This document shows positions 52,819-63,378 of a stretch of 64,000 nt of DNA, in pieces (positions within the stretch are counted from its first letter, which is position 1; each line of letters starts with the position of its first letter). The notes under the pieces are model-generated. The model worked only from the letters and a program-made list of their open reading frames with translations, was not told the origin of the DNA and did not search any database. The stretch spans positions 55,164,555-55,228,554 of the forward strand of contig CM035807.1 in assembly GCA_020466095.1 (NCBI GenBank). The letters are read 5' to 3'. The translations under genes and the position numbers were made by a program. This DNA is from Chlorops oryzae. Its lineage: Eukaryota > Arthropoda > Insecta > Diptera > Chloropidae.

Positions 52819-55453
52819 ACCCAATAAACACAAATATGATAAGGAATTCGAATCGTACTCGAATCGATATCGCAGAGCGCGAATCGCATTAAATCAGTGG
52901 TGCTCAGCAGTAGCCATTTGGCATACCAACACGACGTACCACCTAGAAATTAGTATTGCCAATTCGTGGGAAATTCCCCTTGCTCACGGAGGGATTTTAT
53001 ATTTTACATATGTTATTTAAATACCAGGATTCGCGTATTATGCATGCCGCGTGTCTAATAATTGCGGTTTTATAACTGAATAGGGTTGTATCTTGTCTCC
53101 TATTTTTTTTAATATTCTGGTCCCATTGTTCGATTCGAATTCGCAGAAAGCAGTGATATCGCGCAAATATCATATTTTCCTTTCGATTCGAATTAGATTC
53201 AATATCATGGAATACGAATCATTTCTAACGATCTGGAATCGAACTCTTCAGGCACTCCAAAGACGCCGATCAGTCACAGTCACGAAAATATGAAATATGG
53301 CCGGGGGTTTTTGAATATGATGAATCTTAACCAGAGGTTGTCAAGGTACGATAAATACGCATAAATGTCTATGTTTTGAAAGCTTTTAAAAGCTTACAGT
53401 GAAAAAAACCTTGTACGTCAAATTGAAAAACCAACTTTCATTGACATTTTGTGCAAATTTTACTGACTGAAAAAAATGTAGTGTATAAGAAAAGTAATGA
53501 AAGGATATTTAGAGAAATATGAAAATATATGAAGAAATAAATGAAGAAATAATATATGAAGTGAAGGTGTTTATTTGTCAGTTTACTTGTATGACGTGTT
53601 TGAATTAGTTTGAGGAAGGAGAAGGAACTTTCACATAAGTAAGGTGCTGATTATGTATGGCAACTTTTTTTTAGTTTGGTTGCCTTTCGCGCAAGGCAAC
53701 CAAATTGCGATTACGTATGGCAACTAGAACATGCAGCTGATTTTTTAGTTGCCTTGTTAGTTGCCTCACAAATTTTTTAGCGATTACGGATGGCAACGCT
53801 TTTTCGGTTCGGTTGCCTAAACAGTCAAAACAAGGCAACTGCTACTTAGCAGTTGCCTTTTCCATTTTTCAGTTGCCTGGGGGTGCAATAGTTCGTAAAA
53901 TGCAACATAGTTAAATGAAATTTTTTTTAAATACAAAAGTATTGTAATTATTGATTGTTTTTATCTATGAAAGACAAAATGGTGATAGCAAACAAAAAAA
54001 TATTAACAAAAATTAAAGGAGGTTTTGGAACAGCATCCAGATATAGGGCGGTGAAAGATTTGGAATACATTTGCCGAATAGCTGAATCGTTAAGTACTAA
54101 CTTTAGTTTAATGAAATAATCCAATGATTCCATTAATGTACATGATTCCAGAATGTCCTGAAATCCAGATTTTCTGTAAAGATCCAGTTTCGAAGAATTT
54201 TTTAAGCCTCTATTATGTTCCACATATTCGTCGCTCTAGAACATTTTGCTCTCCTTTTAGCACTATGCATATTGGTGTTTGTTCCAAAACCATATGAAAG
54301 ACATTTCCACATCTATCCACGTCGCGTTTTATTCATCGAGTACATAGCGCGATGTCTCATTGCTTAGTTGAATTAAAAACAATTTAAATGGATTTTGAAC
54401 GTGCCGGCTGCTTGGCTGTTGCAATTTCTTCAACGTATTACGAATCCTCCTGTGTGCCCTGGTCTCTAATTTTCAGTAAGTAAAAAGATCTCCTAAATAT
54501 CCTACATATATTTCTTTTTATATCGTAATTTGTGAACCTGATGCATAAACTTTTCAAAAAAAAACTGTTTCAAATCAACAAATTTAAAAAAATATTGATG
54601 CTTTCTTTGAAACATATTATTTTAGTTGCCGAAAATGCTAGCTTTTCAGTTGGCAACGCGACGCAGTAGTCAACCAAAATAAGTTGCCAGCCGTAATCGC
54701 AATTTCTAGTTCGGTTGCCTTAATAGTTCTGTTGCCTCTGAGGCAACTCAACTTTTTTTGGTTGCCATACATAATCAGCACCTAAGTGGTGGTAAACATC
54801 GACATCAATTTGTGCATATCTTCCTTTGTTTGACCATACTTTCCTTGGTGCATATTTTTCTAAAAATTAATTCCTATGTGAATTGGAACTGTCAAATCTG
54901 CTTGCATCATTAAAATTTAATTTTGTAGTCGAATATCATATTTAGTAGCGTCGCATTTCCGTTCTGCTATGCAACCAGTATTTTAAAAAAACATCAGTTT
55001 CGCTTGAGCACTATCGCAGGAAAGAATTCGCCAGTGGCGACTCGCCATGCTCATATTTTAGCGTGTACTAGCACAAAAACAACAAGCATACGAAAAAAAG
55101 AGCGTCAGTTGCGCTGCTCTCCCGCATTCTCTCGAAATTTAAAAACAGCTTTCGAACTCACATGTACACGCTGTCGGTGTGAAAGCTATAAAACAGCTTT
55201 TGAATGTCGCTTATGGACGTTTAATGGGCCTGACAACCTCTGCTCTAAACCGATAAGAATGTGATACGAAATTCGACAAAAATGCGAATCGAAAACCATA
55301 AAAAACACAAACAAAGCACGATAGAAAAACGATAGCCAAATACAAATCGCGAGCGATTCGTAAACGATAAAAAATTTGATAGAAATACGAATCGCGTAAA
55401 AAAGTGACTCTCTCACGAATTCGAATTCGGTTCGAACTTGTTGTTTGTTGGGT
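52819..55453. mobile_element. Candidate inverted-repeat element inside hAT 3' region
   Basis: The left end ACCCAATAAACA (52819) and right end, inverse ACCCAACAAACA (55453), match at 11 of 12. GAATTCGAATTCG-type motifs follow on both sides. Flanks ATAAAAAT and ATAAATCT are only partly alike, so an 8-bp duplication is uncertain. The interior has many GCGAATCG motifs, a Harbinger-like MITE and no recognised protein (the frames at 53093 and 55004 are unassigned). Confidence 0.5.
53643..54782. mobile_element. Harbinger-like element with perfect GGTGCTGATTATG ends
   Basis: 1140 bp with perfect 22-bp inverted repeats starting GGTGCTGATTATGTATGGCA, and TAA duplications at 53640-53642 and 54783-54785. 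Subterminal GTTGCC/GGCAAC motifs are repeated many times on both sides. A 91-codon minus-strand frame (53948-54223) has no recognised domain and is probably not a transposase. The 3-bp duplication and GG start fit PIF/Harbinger. Confidence 0.82.
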
Positions 55454-55650
55454 ATAAATCTTTTTCAAAAAGCTTCTATTTTAAACTTCAGATATATTTT
55501 TTAATTGCGATTAAAAAATAATGATTACGATTAATAATAAAAATCATCAAAACGCTGATTACGATTATTTGATTTTAATCATTAGTTACGATTAACAAGT
55601 TAATCAGTAATTGTTAATCAGATTAACTTTTTGCCAACAATGTTCTGAAG

Positions 55651-56213
55651 ATATTAGTAAGATATCTGAAATAAAAAAGATTTTGGCTACCAATGTTTCA
55701 GAACCAGTGAAACGATCAAGCAAAATACCCCAATGTAAAAATTGTCAAGCCTACGGCCATAAAAAGAATTACTGCTCAAAAATGGCAAGATGTGATGTGT
55801 TAAACGCACAGTTAAACATCCTTCAATAAATTGCAACAAATCTGCAGAAATCCTACCAAAATGCTGCAGCGAACTTCACTCAGCAAGTTACCGAGGATGT
55901 ATCGTAGCAAAAGAACTACGAAAAATGCGAAATAAATCTATGCAAAAAAACAAAAAGAAATTTGCTAAACCAAACAACAACAAGCTGGATGTTGAAAAGA
56001 AAAACTCTCCGACTACGGAGCTACAACGAATAAGGGAATTTCTTATGCCCAAACCTTAAAATTAAATGCTGCTTCAAATAGCAAGAGCAATCCAAATCAA
56101 CAAACAACTGAATACACTGTAGGCTGGCAGCTTATATTTCAAATGTTGCAAAATCAGGAAAAATTCAATAAATCAAAAACTGCGTCGAAGCAGCATAGAA
56201 CAAAATCTCCTTA
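55651..56213 (+). pseudogene. Jockey ORF1 C-part with zinc knuckle
   Basis: After the hAT, the frame reads ISEIKKILATNVSEPVKRS and IPQCKNCQAYGHKKNYCSKM, a CCHC knuckle that binds RNA in jockey Gag-like proteins. It ends early (TAA at 55827-55829) because of frameshifts. A Lys/Asn-rich tail follows in other frames (NKKKFAKPNNNKLDVEKKN-like) to about 56213. Confidence 0.82.
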
Positions 56214-56234
56214 AATAAATGACCATAATAATGA

Positions 56235-56900
56235 ACACTATAAAAACTATGCTCTGGAACGCAAATGGTTTGCTCCAACACAAACATTAACTACAAGCAA
56301 CCCTTCATATAAAGTCTATGAACATATGTTTAATTACAGAAGCCCATTTTACTAAGAAATTTTTTTAAAGTTCGATGGCTATAAAACGTACCACACTATT
56401 CACCCGAACAACAATGCTCGAGGAGGAAGTGCAATCCTAATTAAAGAATCCATTAGTCACCATGAAGAAGAAAAACTAAGCTGCCACGAATTTCAAGCAA
56501 TAACAGTTACTGTTCAAATACAAAATGAAAATCTGTCAATTACCTCGGTCTACAGCCCTCCGAGACTCTCAATCTCAAAGGATCACTATATTTACCTCCT
56601 TTCTAGGATAAAAAAAATTTATTATTGGTGGAGGCTTTAATGCAAAACACGTACAAAGGGGCTCGCGACTTTCTACAAAAAAGGTCGTGAACTCTTAAAA
56701 GCCATTCAAGCTACTGGATGTAACGCCTTGTCCTTTGGTAGACCTACGCACTGGCCCACGGATCCGGCTAAAATTCCTGATGTTATTGACTTCTTTATAG
56801 TAAATAAATTGCTGAAAACAAATTATTTGTAGAAGATGGCTTTGAACTTTATCTGACCATTCACCCCCTTACCTTTCCTTAAACGGAAAAGTATCTCAAA
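56235..56900 (+). pseudogene. Jockey ORF2 endonuclease domain
   Basis: Apurinic-endonuclease-like domain that nicks target DNA. Pieces: MLWNANGL near the start, ITEAHF, YHTIHPNNNARGGSAILIKE, ITSVYSPPR, then IIGGGFNAKH (the usual Asp of GDFNAKH is Gly), SFGRPTHWPTDPAKIPDVID and FFIVNK. Multiple frame changes and the lost acidic residue show that it is dead. Confidence 0.82.
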
Positions 56901-57179
56901 AGAAACCACAGGCTCACCTTACAAGTAAATACACATGGATAAGCACGCCTAAGTTCACTGAACTTCAAAACCAGAAATCACTTCCAAAAGAAACAAGAAA
57001 GGTAATTTCGGAGAAAAAAAAGTAACGAACAAATGGCATCACACTCGAGCTCCAACGGACAAAACTATTTTAAATAAAAAAAACTACAAAAACTCTTAAA
57101 CAAAGTAAGAAACGAGACAATAAAGCAAAACCTTAAGAACCTCACTTCTGATAAGAGCACTAACTACTCCTTATGGAAG

Positions 57180-58560
57180 ACTGTTAAAACAGTAAATAAA
57201 CCAATAGCCCACAACGCACCTACTAAATCAGGTGATTATGGTTGGGCCAAAAGCGAAGGCAAAAGAAAAGGCGAAACTTTTCTCTGAAATTCTTCAGGAA
57301 ACTTTCCAAGTGAGAGATGATAATGATCTCGAACCAAGCCCTCTAGCTCTAGATGAAACAATACAATTAACTTCAGTAAGAGATTTAAAAAACGAAATAA
57401 AGAAAACGAAACTGAAAAAAGCACCGGGGTATGATTTAATAACGGTAGAGATCCTACACAAACTTCCAAATAAAGCTTTCTCGAAGCTATGCAAAATAAT
57501 ACATGCAGCCCTGCTCCTAAGATATTTCCCAATTTATTGGAAAGTCGCGGATGTGTTTATGGTGCATAAACTAGGAAAAACCAGCAAATGAAACGTCATC
57601 GTATCGACCAATATCATTACTGCCAGTATCGTCAAAAAATTTTGAGTGAGTTTTATTAAAAATAATGCAAACTGTTTTCACAAACAATCAATTAGTTCCA
57701 ACCCCCCAACTTGGATTTCGTAAAAACCACTCAACGGAAGAACAAATACATCGAACCTGTCATATAATTGAAAAGGCTCTCGAAGAAACGAAAATATGTA
57801 CTTGAGTGTTTCTTGATGTTTCGAAAGCTTTTGACAGAGTTTGGCACAAGGGACTCGTACACAAAATTAAATGGTGTTTCTCAAACCAGATATCTGAACT
57901 TAGAGAATTCTATCTATCTTCACAATTTGTTCGAATTAAACATGGCGAAGCATACTCGACCCTCCAACCAATCAAAGCTGGAGTCAAGGAAGCATACTCG
58001 GCCCAACCCTGTAACTGATTTTTACCGCAGACCTGCCAGTCCCATTAGAAAGTGTCATTGCAACTTTCGCAGACGACACTACTGGTAACACTATAAGGGA
58101 TTCTACCGCTAAGCTCAAGTGAAAAAAGCACATAAAGAAAAAACGAGTAGAACTAGATCTAAAGTACAAAAATCTATATTGGCTTCTTCGAAAAAATCAT
58201 CTGTCTCTTTAAGCAAAAAATTAATTATTTATAAACAAGATTTATCTCCGGTATGGGCTTATGGAATTCAGCTGTGGGGCTGTGCTCCAAAACCCGCAGT
58301 TTAAATCATCCAAAACTTCAAAAATAAAGTCCTGCGAGATTTCGTCGATGCTCCGTGGTTTGTTAGGAACACTGACCTCTATCGACATCTAAAAGTTAAG
58401 ACAGTTTGCACAGTCATCAAAAAGTTTGCGCTAAAACATCAAACTAATCTACAACAACATCCAAATGAGGCAGCCCATCAGCTTTCCAATATATCCACCG
58501 TACCAAGAAGGCTAAAACGTATAAAGCCTTCAGATCTAATTCCGAACTAATTTTCTAAAA
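57180..58560 (+). pseudogene. Jockey ORF2 reverse transcriptase
   Basis: 57232-57591 has the linker and first RT block (KLKKAPGYDLITVEILHKLP). 57650-57790 has LVPTPQLGFRKNHSTEEQ-like sequence in another frame. 57806-58018 has FLDVSKAFDRVWHKGL (Asp), and near 58065 a TFADDTTG segment carries the catalytic pair. 58119-58310 has WAYGIQLWGC, and after a stop VLRDFVDAPWFVRNTDLYRH ends the protein near 58550. Frames shift at least five times. Confidence 0.85.
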
Positions 58561-58834
58561 GAGGGGCTCTACTAGATTACAATTAATTTAACATTACTTT
58601 CCTTTCATCCTTCTATTTTCCACTATTTAATCCCAAAGCAAAACTATTTGTAAGTTCTTCCATAATGTGAACTAGTCGTAGTGTAATGAAACTTGTAGCC
58701 ATATATTGTACATACATAAATTAAACACAATGTTTCAATAATAAAAATAAAAATAAAAATTGTTATTGCGGCATTTATATAGGCTGGTCAGCTTTGTTAG
58801 CCCTATTAAGCCTTTAAAGATTTAGTTTTTTATT

Positions 58835-59340
58835 TCTTGATGTGAGACTTATGAATTTTTCTACCAGATGTAGTGTGCACAGTGACCTTGTTGTCGTTTT
58901 CGACAATTTTTTTTTTATATAAGGGTTTTTGCTTTAATTTGCTTACCCTCGACATATATTATCTCAAAATTCGAGAATTTCCTATTATTTAAGCGTTCGT
59001 TTCTTAGCTTTTCATTCTCTTCTACCTGCCCTCTGATATCGTTATTAAGTTTTTCCCTAAAGCTCGCATTTCCGTGGAATTGAACGCGTTCGCTTCTATT
59101 GAAATAAAAAAAATTGTTCGGCTTGTGATGTGTGACGGAGTGAACAGTGTTTTTGTATTTATCGGTTGCTATTTCCGAATCGGGTTTGACCGACAATCCT
59201 TGAATCTAAGGTTTTATGCAACGAAAACTTTTGATAACTGTACAGTGAAATCTTTCCACCTGGCCGTTGACCTCGGTTTTCTGAGCTGGTGTTGGAAAAA
59301 ATGCATGACTTAAGCTAACTTGGCACGCAAATTCATTTTC
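58835..59340 (-). pseudogene. Gypsy (errantivirus-like) integrase C-terminal part
   Basis: Reading leftwards, NGQVERFHCTVIKSF carries the catalytic Glu. 58915-59196 has NTVHSVTHHKPNNFFYFNRS, VQFHGNASFREKLNNDI and KQIKAKTLI. After a stop, TTSGRKIHKSHIKK ends the C-terminal domain. It resembles the 17.6/297/gypsy group. Only this piece remains; no gag, RT or env is adjacent. Confidence 0.75.
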
Positions 59341-59930
59341 TTAAACATATAAAGTAGGTAATCACTCCTTCAGCCAGAAATCCTAGCAATAAGTTTTTTA
59401 CATCTTACAAATATATAAGCACAAACACAATAATTATGTTATGTGCGGGCGTCTATTAACGAGAGTTAGTCTCCAATCATAAGTAGATGCACAGGCTGCA
59501 CGCTGTTTCTGGATGTGCGAGATAGCACGCAACAACTGCAATGTTAACCAGTTATGAAAGTTCATGATGACGTGCGGGGGTTTTACGTTGTTGTTGTTGC
59601 GAGACCCCACGCATTCGTTGCAACATTTCACAGTTAGAGATCTGTTTTGTTATGTGCGGGGATTACACAATTGGTTTTATGATGATAGAAGAGATACGAA
59701 CTCTCAGGAATCTGGAATTAAACGGAAGAATAATTGTTGTTGAGTATTATTTGGTGCTGCTGGTCGATCGTTTCTCTTTAAGCGAGAAGTCTGTTTTCTC
59801 GGTCGCGTTTTTAGGCTTTGCTCTTACTCTCTAGCTTTTTATAATACAACTGCCTGCGCAAAGCCTGAGCATGCGAACTTGACAACTTCGCTTGGCGCCG
59901 GCGACTTTGTCGCTCCCGCAGCAAGACTTT
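59341..59930. other. Unassigned, possibly LTR-derived
   Basis: TGTTATGTGCGGG occurs at about 59437 and 59649 in direct orientation, as in a duplicated LTR edge or target. No gene is recognised; the frames at 59434 and 59652 have no known domain. Confidence 0.4.
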
Positions 59931-60245
59931 GCCACCTCCCACAGGTGGCAGCAAAAATTTTTCATGTTAGTAAGTATATTCCCTAACTGAATCCAAAATT
60001 TCAATAGCTACGCTTATGAGGAGGGTTGGACTCTAAATTTTGTAACTTCAATAGACTGGCTGCAAGAGTTAGCCACCTCCCACAGGTGGCAACAAATAAT
60101 TTTTCGCTTAATTGTCCATTTCTCTACCACCCTGCAAAATTTTAACCGCTTCGCAAATCGCGCTTTTTTTCACTATTTTCACCCATTAGGGGTCGATTTT
60201 TCCACCTATGCCACCTCTCTGAGGTGGCAGCAAACGATTTTTGTG
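59931..60245. repeat. Three-unit hairpin repeat, about 140-bp period
   Basis: The hairpin GCCACCTCCCACAGGTGGCA recurs at 59931 and 60072, and as a compensated variant (CCACCTCTCTGAGGTGG) at 60210. Each is followed by AGCAAA(A/C)ATTTTT-like sequence. Spacings are 141 and 138 bp. Confidence 0.8.
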
Positions 60246-60324
60246 ATGCACGAGTAAAACTCCCTATCTTAAGAGACTTTTCAAATGCACCGCTTATGCG
60301 GAGGGTAAAACACGTGGTAGCTCC

Positions 60325-60945
60325 CGCACTATAAACCAAGCAGCTCCGATTATAGTCCTTCGGATTTTACACTGTGCTCTTTAAAGGATATCTATGTTTG
60401 AATTTCTTGCATTTTTATACAATTGCAAACCAATCGTTCACATTGGTTTTATAGCTTGGTTGTATAGGAGAATTTTATATTCCAGTGTAAGACGAGATCC
60501 TTTATTATTGATTCAGTGCAAGTTATTGGCTTTAACTATGATTTGGGTTCTCTCGGCCTCGATATGCTTCCGCCATGTCAGTCTTTTATCCAATTGAATT
60601 CCGAGGTATGTCATTTCCTCACATTGACGGATGCGTATATTAAGGAAAATGTCCGGAGAAACTTTTTTGTTGAGTGTGAAAGTGATATATCGGTATTTAA
60701 GCCCATTTATTTTAATTTGCTATTTAGAAAGCATGTTTTCTATTTCGTTGAGGTAATTTTTGAGCTTAGAAGTTGCGATACTTATATTCTTGTGTGGACT
60801 TAATATCGCTGTGTCGTCAGAAAATGGAAAAATTGATACTCGATCGCTACTAGGAATATCTGCTGTATACAGAAGATAAAGAAAAGGCCCAACAACACTC
60901 CCTTGAGGGACGCCGGCATTAATTGCAAAATTTTTTTCAGTATTT
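60325..60945 (-). pseudogene. Jockey RT fragment with FSDD in place of FADD
   Basis: Reading leftwards: AINAGVPQGSVVGPFLYLLY, TADIPSSDRVSIFPFSDDTA, the LKNYLNEIENML helix, an in-frame stop, INGLKYRYITFTLNKKVSP, and on to a RTII.AAWF-type segment near 60330. It is the same family as 3716-4222. The catalytic box reads FSDD. Stops and shifts throughout. Confidence 0.82.
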
Positions 60946-60949
60946 CCTT

Positions 60950-63378
60950 ATGGGCTATTTTGGTCAAGATTCTCTCAAATGTGATTGAAAAATATGATCC
61001 AATCCATTATTTTTTCCCAACTTTTCGGCGGCTGTATTCCGCCTTCTTCAGGGGTACATGTTTGTTTATTACATCCTAGAACAAAATTTCATATAAATAA
61101 ATTTTTTGATTGTACACTTCACAAAAGCCAACTTACAAATTTTCCACATATGGTCACAGTTACAAATTTAACAATGAGAAACAAAAAACAATGATTTTAA
61201 AACGATACAAATGAACGAATGATTTAGTACGAATTGTGAACAAAACATTAACATTTTTTTGTGAAATTACATTAAACAATTAATCAACAAGCAAACACGA
61301 ATATTAAATTTTTTCCTTTCTCTCAGAGAGCATACATTATGCATTCGAAGTGTTTCGTCAATAACTAAAGCGCCAAAGTATAAAACGCACTAATACTATC
61401 TTTGTCTTCTTGGTTGTTCATTGTTTTCGTTATATTTCCCCTTATTTTTAAGCTCTCTAATGTAAGTCTTGTATTATAATTTCTCTCATAGTCCAAAATT
61501 TTAGTATTATCGAAGTCAGGTGTGTGATTGTTAATAAGCGTATGTTGAGCTAAGGCTGTTGATGTTTTCCTTTTCTTGATATCCGTTTTGTGCCCTCCTA
61601 GTTACATTTAGCGCTCTTTTTGTTGTACCGATGTAAAATTGGTTACATTTCTAGTTCTCTCTCCCTTTGCATTTTGTTTGATACACCAAATTGTTCCTCA
61701 GTGTTTTGTTTATTTTCGACTTATTGTTAGTGAAAATTTCGCGGTTAAATGTTTGGCTTGCTTTGTGTCCGAAAGAAATATTTTCTGCTTCTAGTAGCTG
61801 TGTCAAGTTTTTCTTGTCTGTCAGTTTGGGAATATACGTTAACATACTTTGTAGAATCGTTTTTGATTATTATTTATGTTGGCGGGGTCGGGTATTCTTG
61901 TATTTCTAGTTTGATGTAAAAGTTGCTGTATGATGTGATTTGGCTAGTCATTGTTTATGAGCATGTTTGTAACTTTTAATTCATTCTCTTTGTGGAATTT
62001 TGTGTCACTTAATTGCATGAATTTTTTCATAAGATTTTTTGCTGTGTTTACTTTCTGCGTCTTCGGATGATTGGAATAATATTTTATAATTCTTCCAGAT
62101 GAAATCCCTTTTTGGTACCAGTTCAAAATCAATTTCTTATTCTGCCTGCTTATCTCTGTGTTCAAAAATGCCAGTTTTTTATTTTCCTCTATTTCGGTTG
62201 TGAATTTTAGTTTTTCGTGATAATTGTTAAATGTGTCTTGGATTACTTTCAGATATTTCTTATTAATTACAGCAAAAATGTCGTCTACATATGTAGTTAT
62301 GTATTTTATGGAGATGCCTTTGCTCGTCAATATATTAAGACTTTTGTCAAATACGTTGTCCATCACTATGTCAGCTATTGCTGGAGTGAGTGAATTACCC
62401 ATGGGCATGCCATAAACTTGATGATAAATCTTATCATCATATGCGAAATAATTATTGTCCTTTAAGCAGAAGTCCAGAATGCTTTGAAAATTTTTCCGTT
62501 TGATATTGGTGCAGTGTTTAATTTGGTCCTATTTATCCATAATTACCCTGATTGCTAATTGTGTAGGTATATTTGTGAATAGTGAAACTACGTCAAGTGA
62601 TATTAATATTTCATCTTCTTCCAGCGTTAGTTCCTTTAATTGTTCTTTTAAATTTATTGAGTTTTTAATATTATAGATCTCCGATATTACGTTTTTTAAA
62701 ATTCCCCCTATGTGTTTCGCTAATCTATAGCATGGCACTTCTGTTGATGCGGATATTGGCCGAAGTGGTATGTCTGTTTTGTGGACGTTGGGTAATCCAT
62801 AAAGACGCGGGGAGTTCGCTGCTGGGCAATACAGTTTTAGTTTGAGCGAGTAGTCTATTTGTTGTGTTTTGTACAGATCATTTACGATTTTATTATTTTG
62901 TTTTTGCAATTTTACCCTGGGATCAGTTCGGTTACTCCTGTAGGTTGACCTGTCATCGAGAAGGGACTCAATTTTCTGATGGTAATCTCTGCGGTATAAA
63001 ATGACTGTTTTGTTTCCTTTGTCCGCTGTTGTGATGATTATATTTCCTTTTTATTGTTTTATTAGCTGTTGTGTGTTGTTGTAAATGGCTAATATAATTT
63101 TTTATCTGTTTGTGTTTGTGAGATTTCGTTTGTATGTGGCTATCCTGTGCGATAATTTGCTTCTTGCTAAGTTTTTTCCGCTATTATTCTGGTGGGATCG
63201 AAATTGGCCTTATTGATTGGAATCGAAAATTTCTTACCAAGGGATAAGAGCCATTTGCTGTCCCATGGAAATTCAATATCTGTGGTGTTGATCAACCAAT
63301 TGTGATTTTCTTTGAATCCAAACTTTTTGAATGCATCCCGCTTTAAACTTTCACATTTTTTGTTGTGGGTCCTTTTTA
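60950..63378 (-). pseudogene. Penelope-like retroelement, most of RT and GIY-YIG, broken
   Basis: From the right: N-terminal region (NWLINTTDIEFPWDSKWLLS near 63300) and ADKGNKTVILYRRDYHQKI near 63000. 62529-62909 has SPRLYGLPNVHKTDIPLRPI and ISLDVVSLFTNIP. 61944-62408 has PMGNSLTPAIADIVMDN and TTYVDDIFAVINKKYL (catalytic YVDD). 61651-61845 is the linker, and QFYIGTTKRALN near 61630 starts the GIY-YIG nuclease, which is then scrambled to about 61400. The RT would prime on nicked DNA or telomere-like ends. The 3' non-coding part runs to about 60950. Confidence 0.88.
61021..61085 (-). ncRNA. Candidate hammerhead-ribozyme core of the Penelope-like element
   Basis: On the minus strand CTGAAGA (61045-61051) is followed by AGGCGG, a 7-base loop, CCGCC and GAAA (61023-61026). 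This matches the CUGANGA / stem II / GAAA core. Upstream, GGATGT and ACATGTACCC can form a stem I of about six pairs. Stem III is poor (mismatch next to the GAAA), so it may be decayed. Hammerheads are known in Penelope-like elements. Confidence 0.4.

Larger units (their letters stand above)
44411..55642 (+). mobile_element. hAT transposon with 8-bp target duplication, heavily interrupted
   Basis: The left end CAATGTAGGCACAA (44411; duplicated at 48954) and right end, inverse CATTGTTGGCAAAA (55642), are imperfect inverted repeats. They are flanked by TTCTGAAG at 44403-44410 and 55643-55650. Subterminal regions at both ends are packed with ATTAATCGT / ACGATTAAT motifs (44434-44570, 55500-55632). 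An irritans mariner and another inverted-repeat element lie inside, and the 5' part is duplicated. Its transposase is dead. Confidence 0.9.
55651..58760 (+). mobile_element. Jockey retrotransposon, main part right of the hAT
   Basis: Continues the element whose start is at 44145-44410: removing the hAT and one TTCTGAAG joins ...FDPSE to DISKISEI in phase. It contains the end of ORF1, all of ORF2 (endonuclease and RT) and an A-rich tail AATAAAAATAAAAATAAAAA at about 58739-58759. Many stops and shifts. Confidence 0.88.

Noticed and set aside
53948..54223. 91-codon minus-strand frame inside the Harbinger-like element
   Set aside because: No DDE motif, Myb-like domain or other recognisable signature; probably a chance frame.
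55004..55264. 86-codon frame with several cysteines
   Set aside because: Residue composition follows a local repeat (AACAGCTTT, CTCACATG); no domain or supporting homologous copy.
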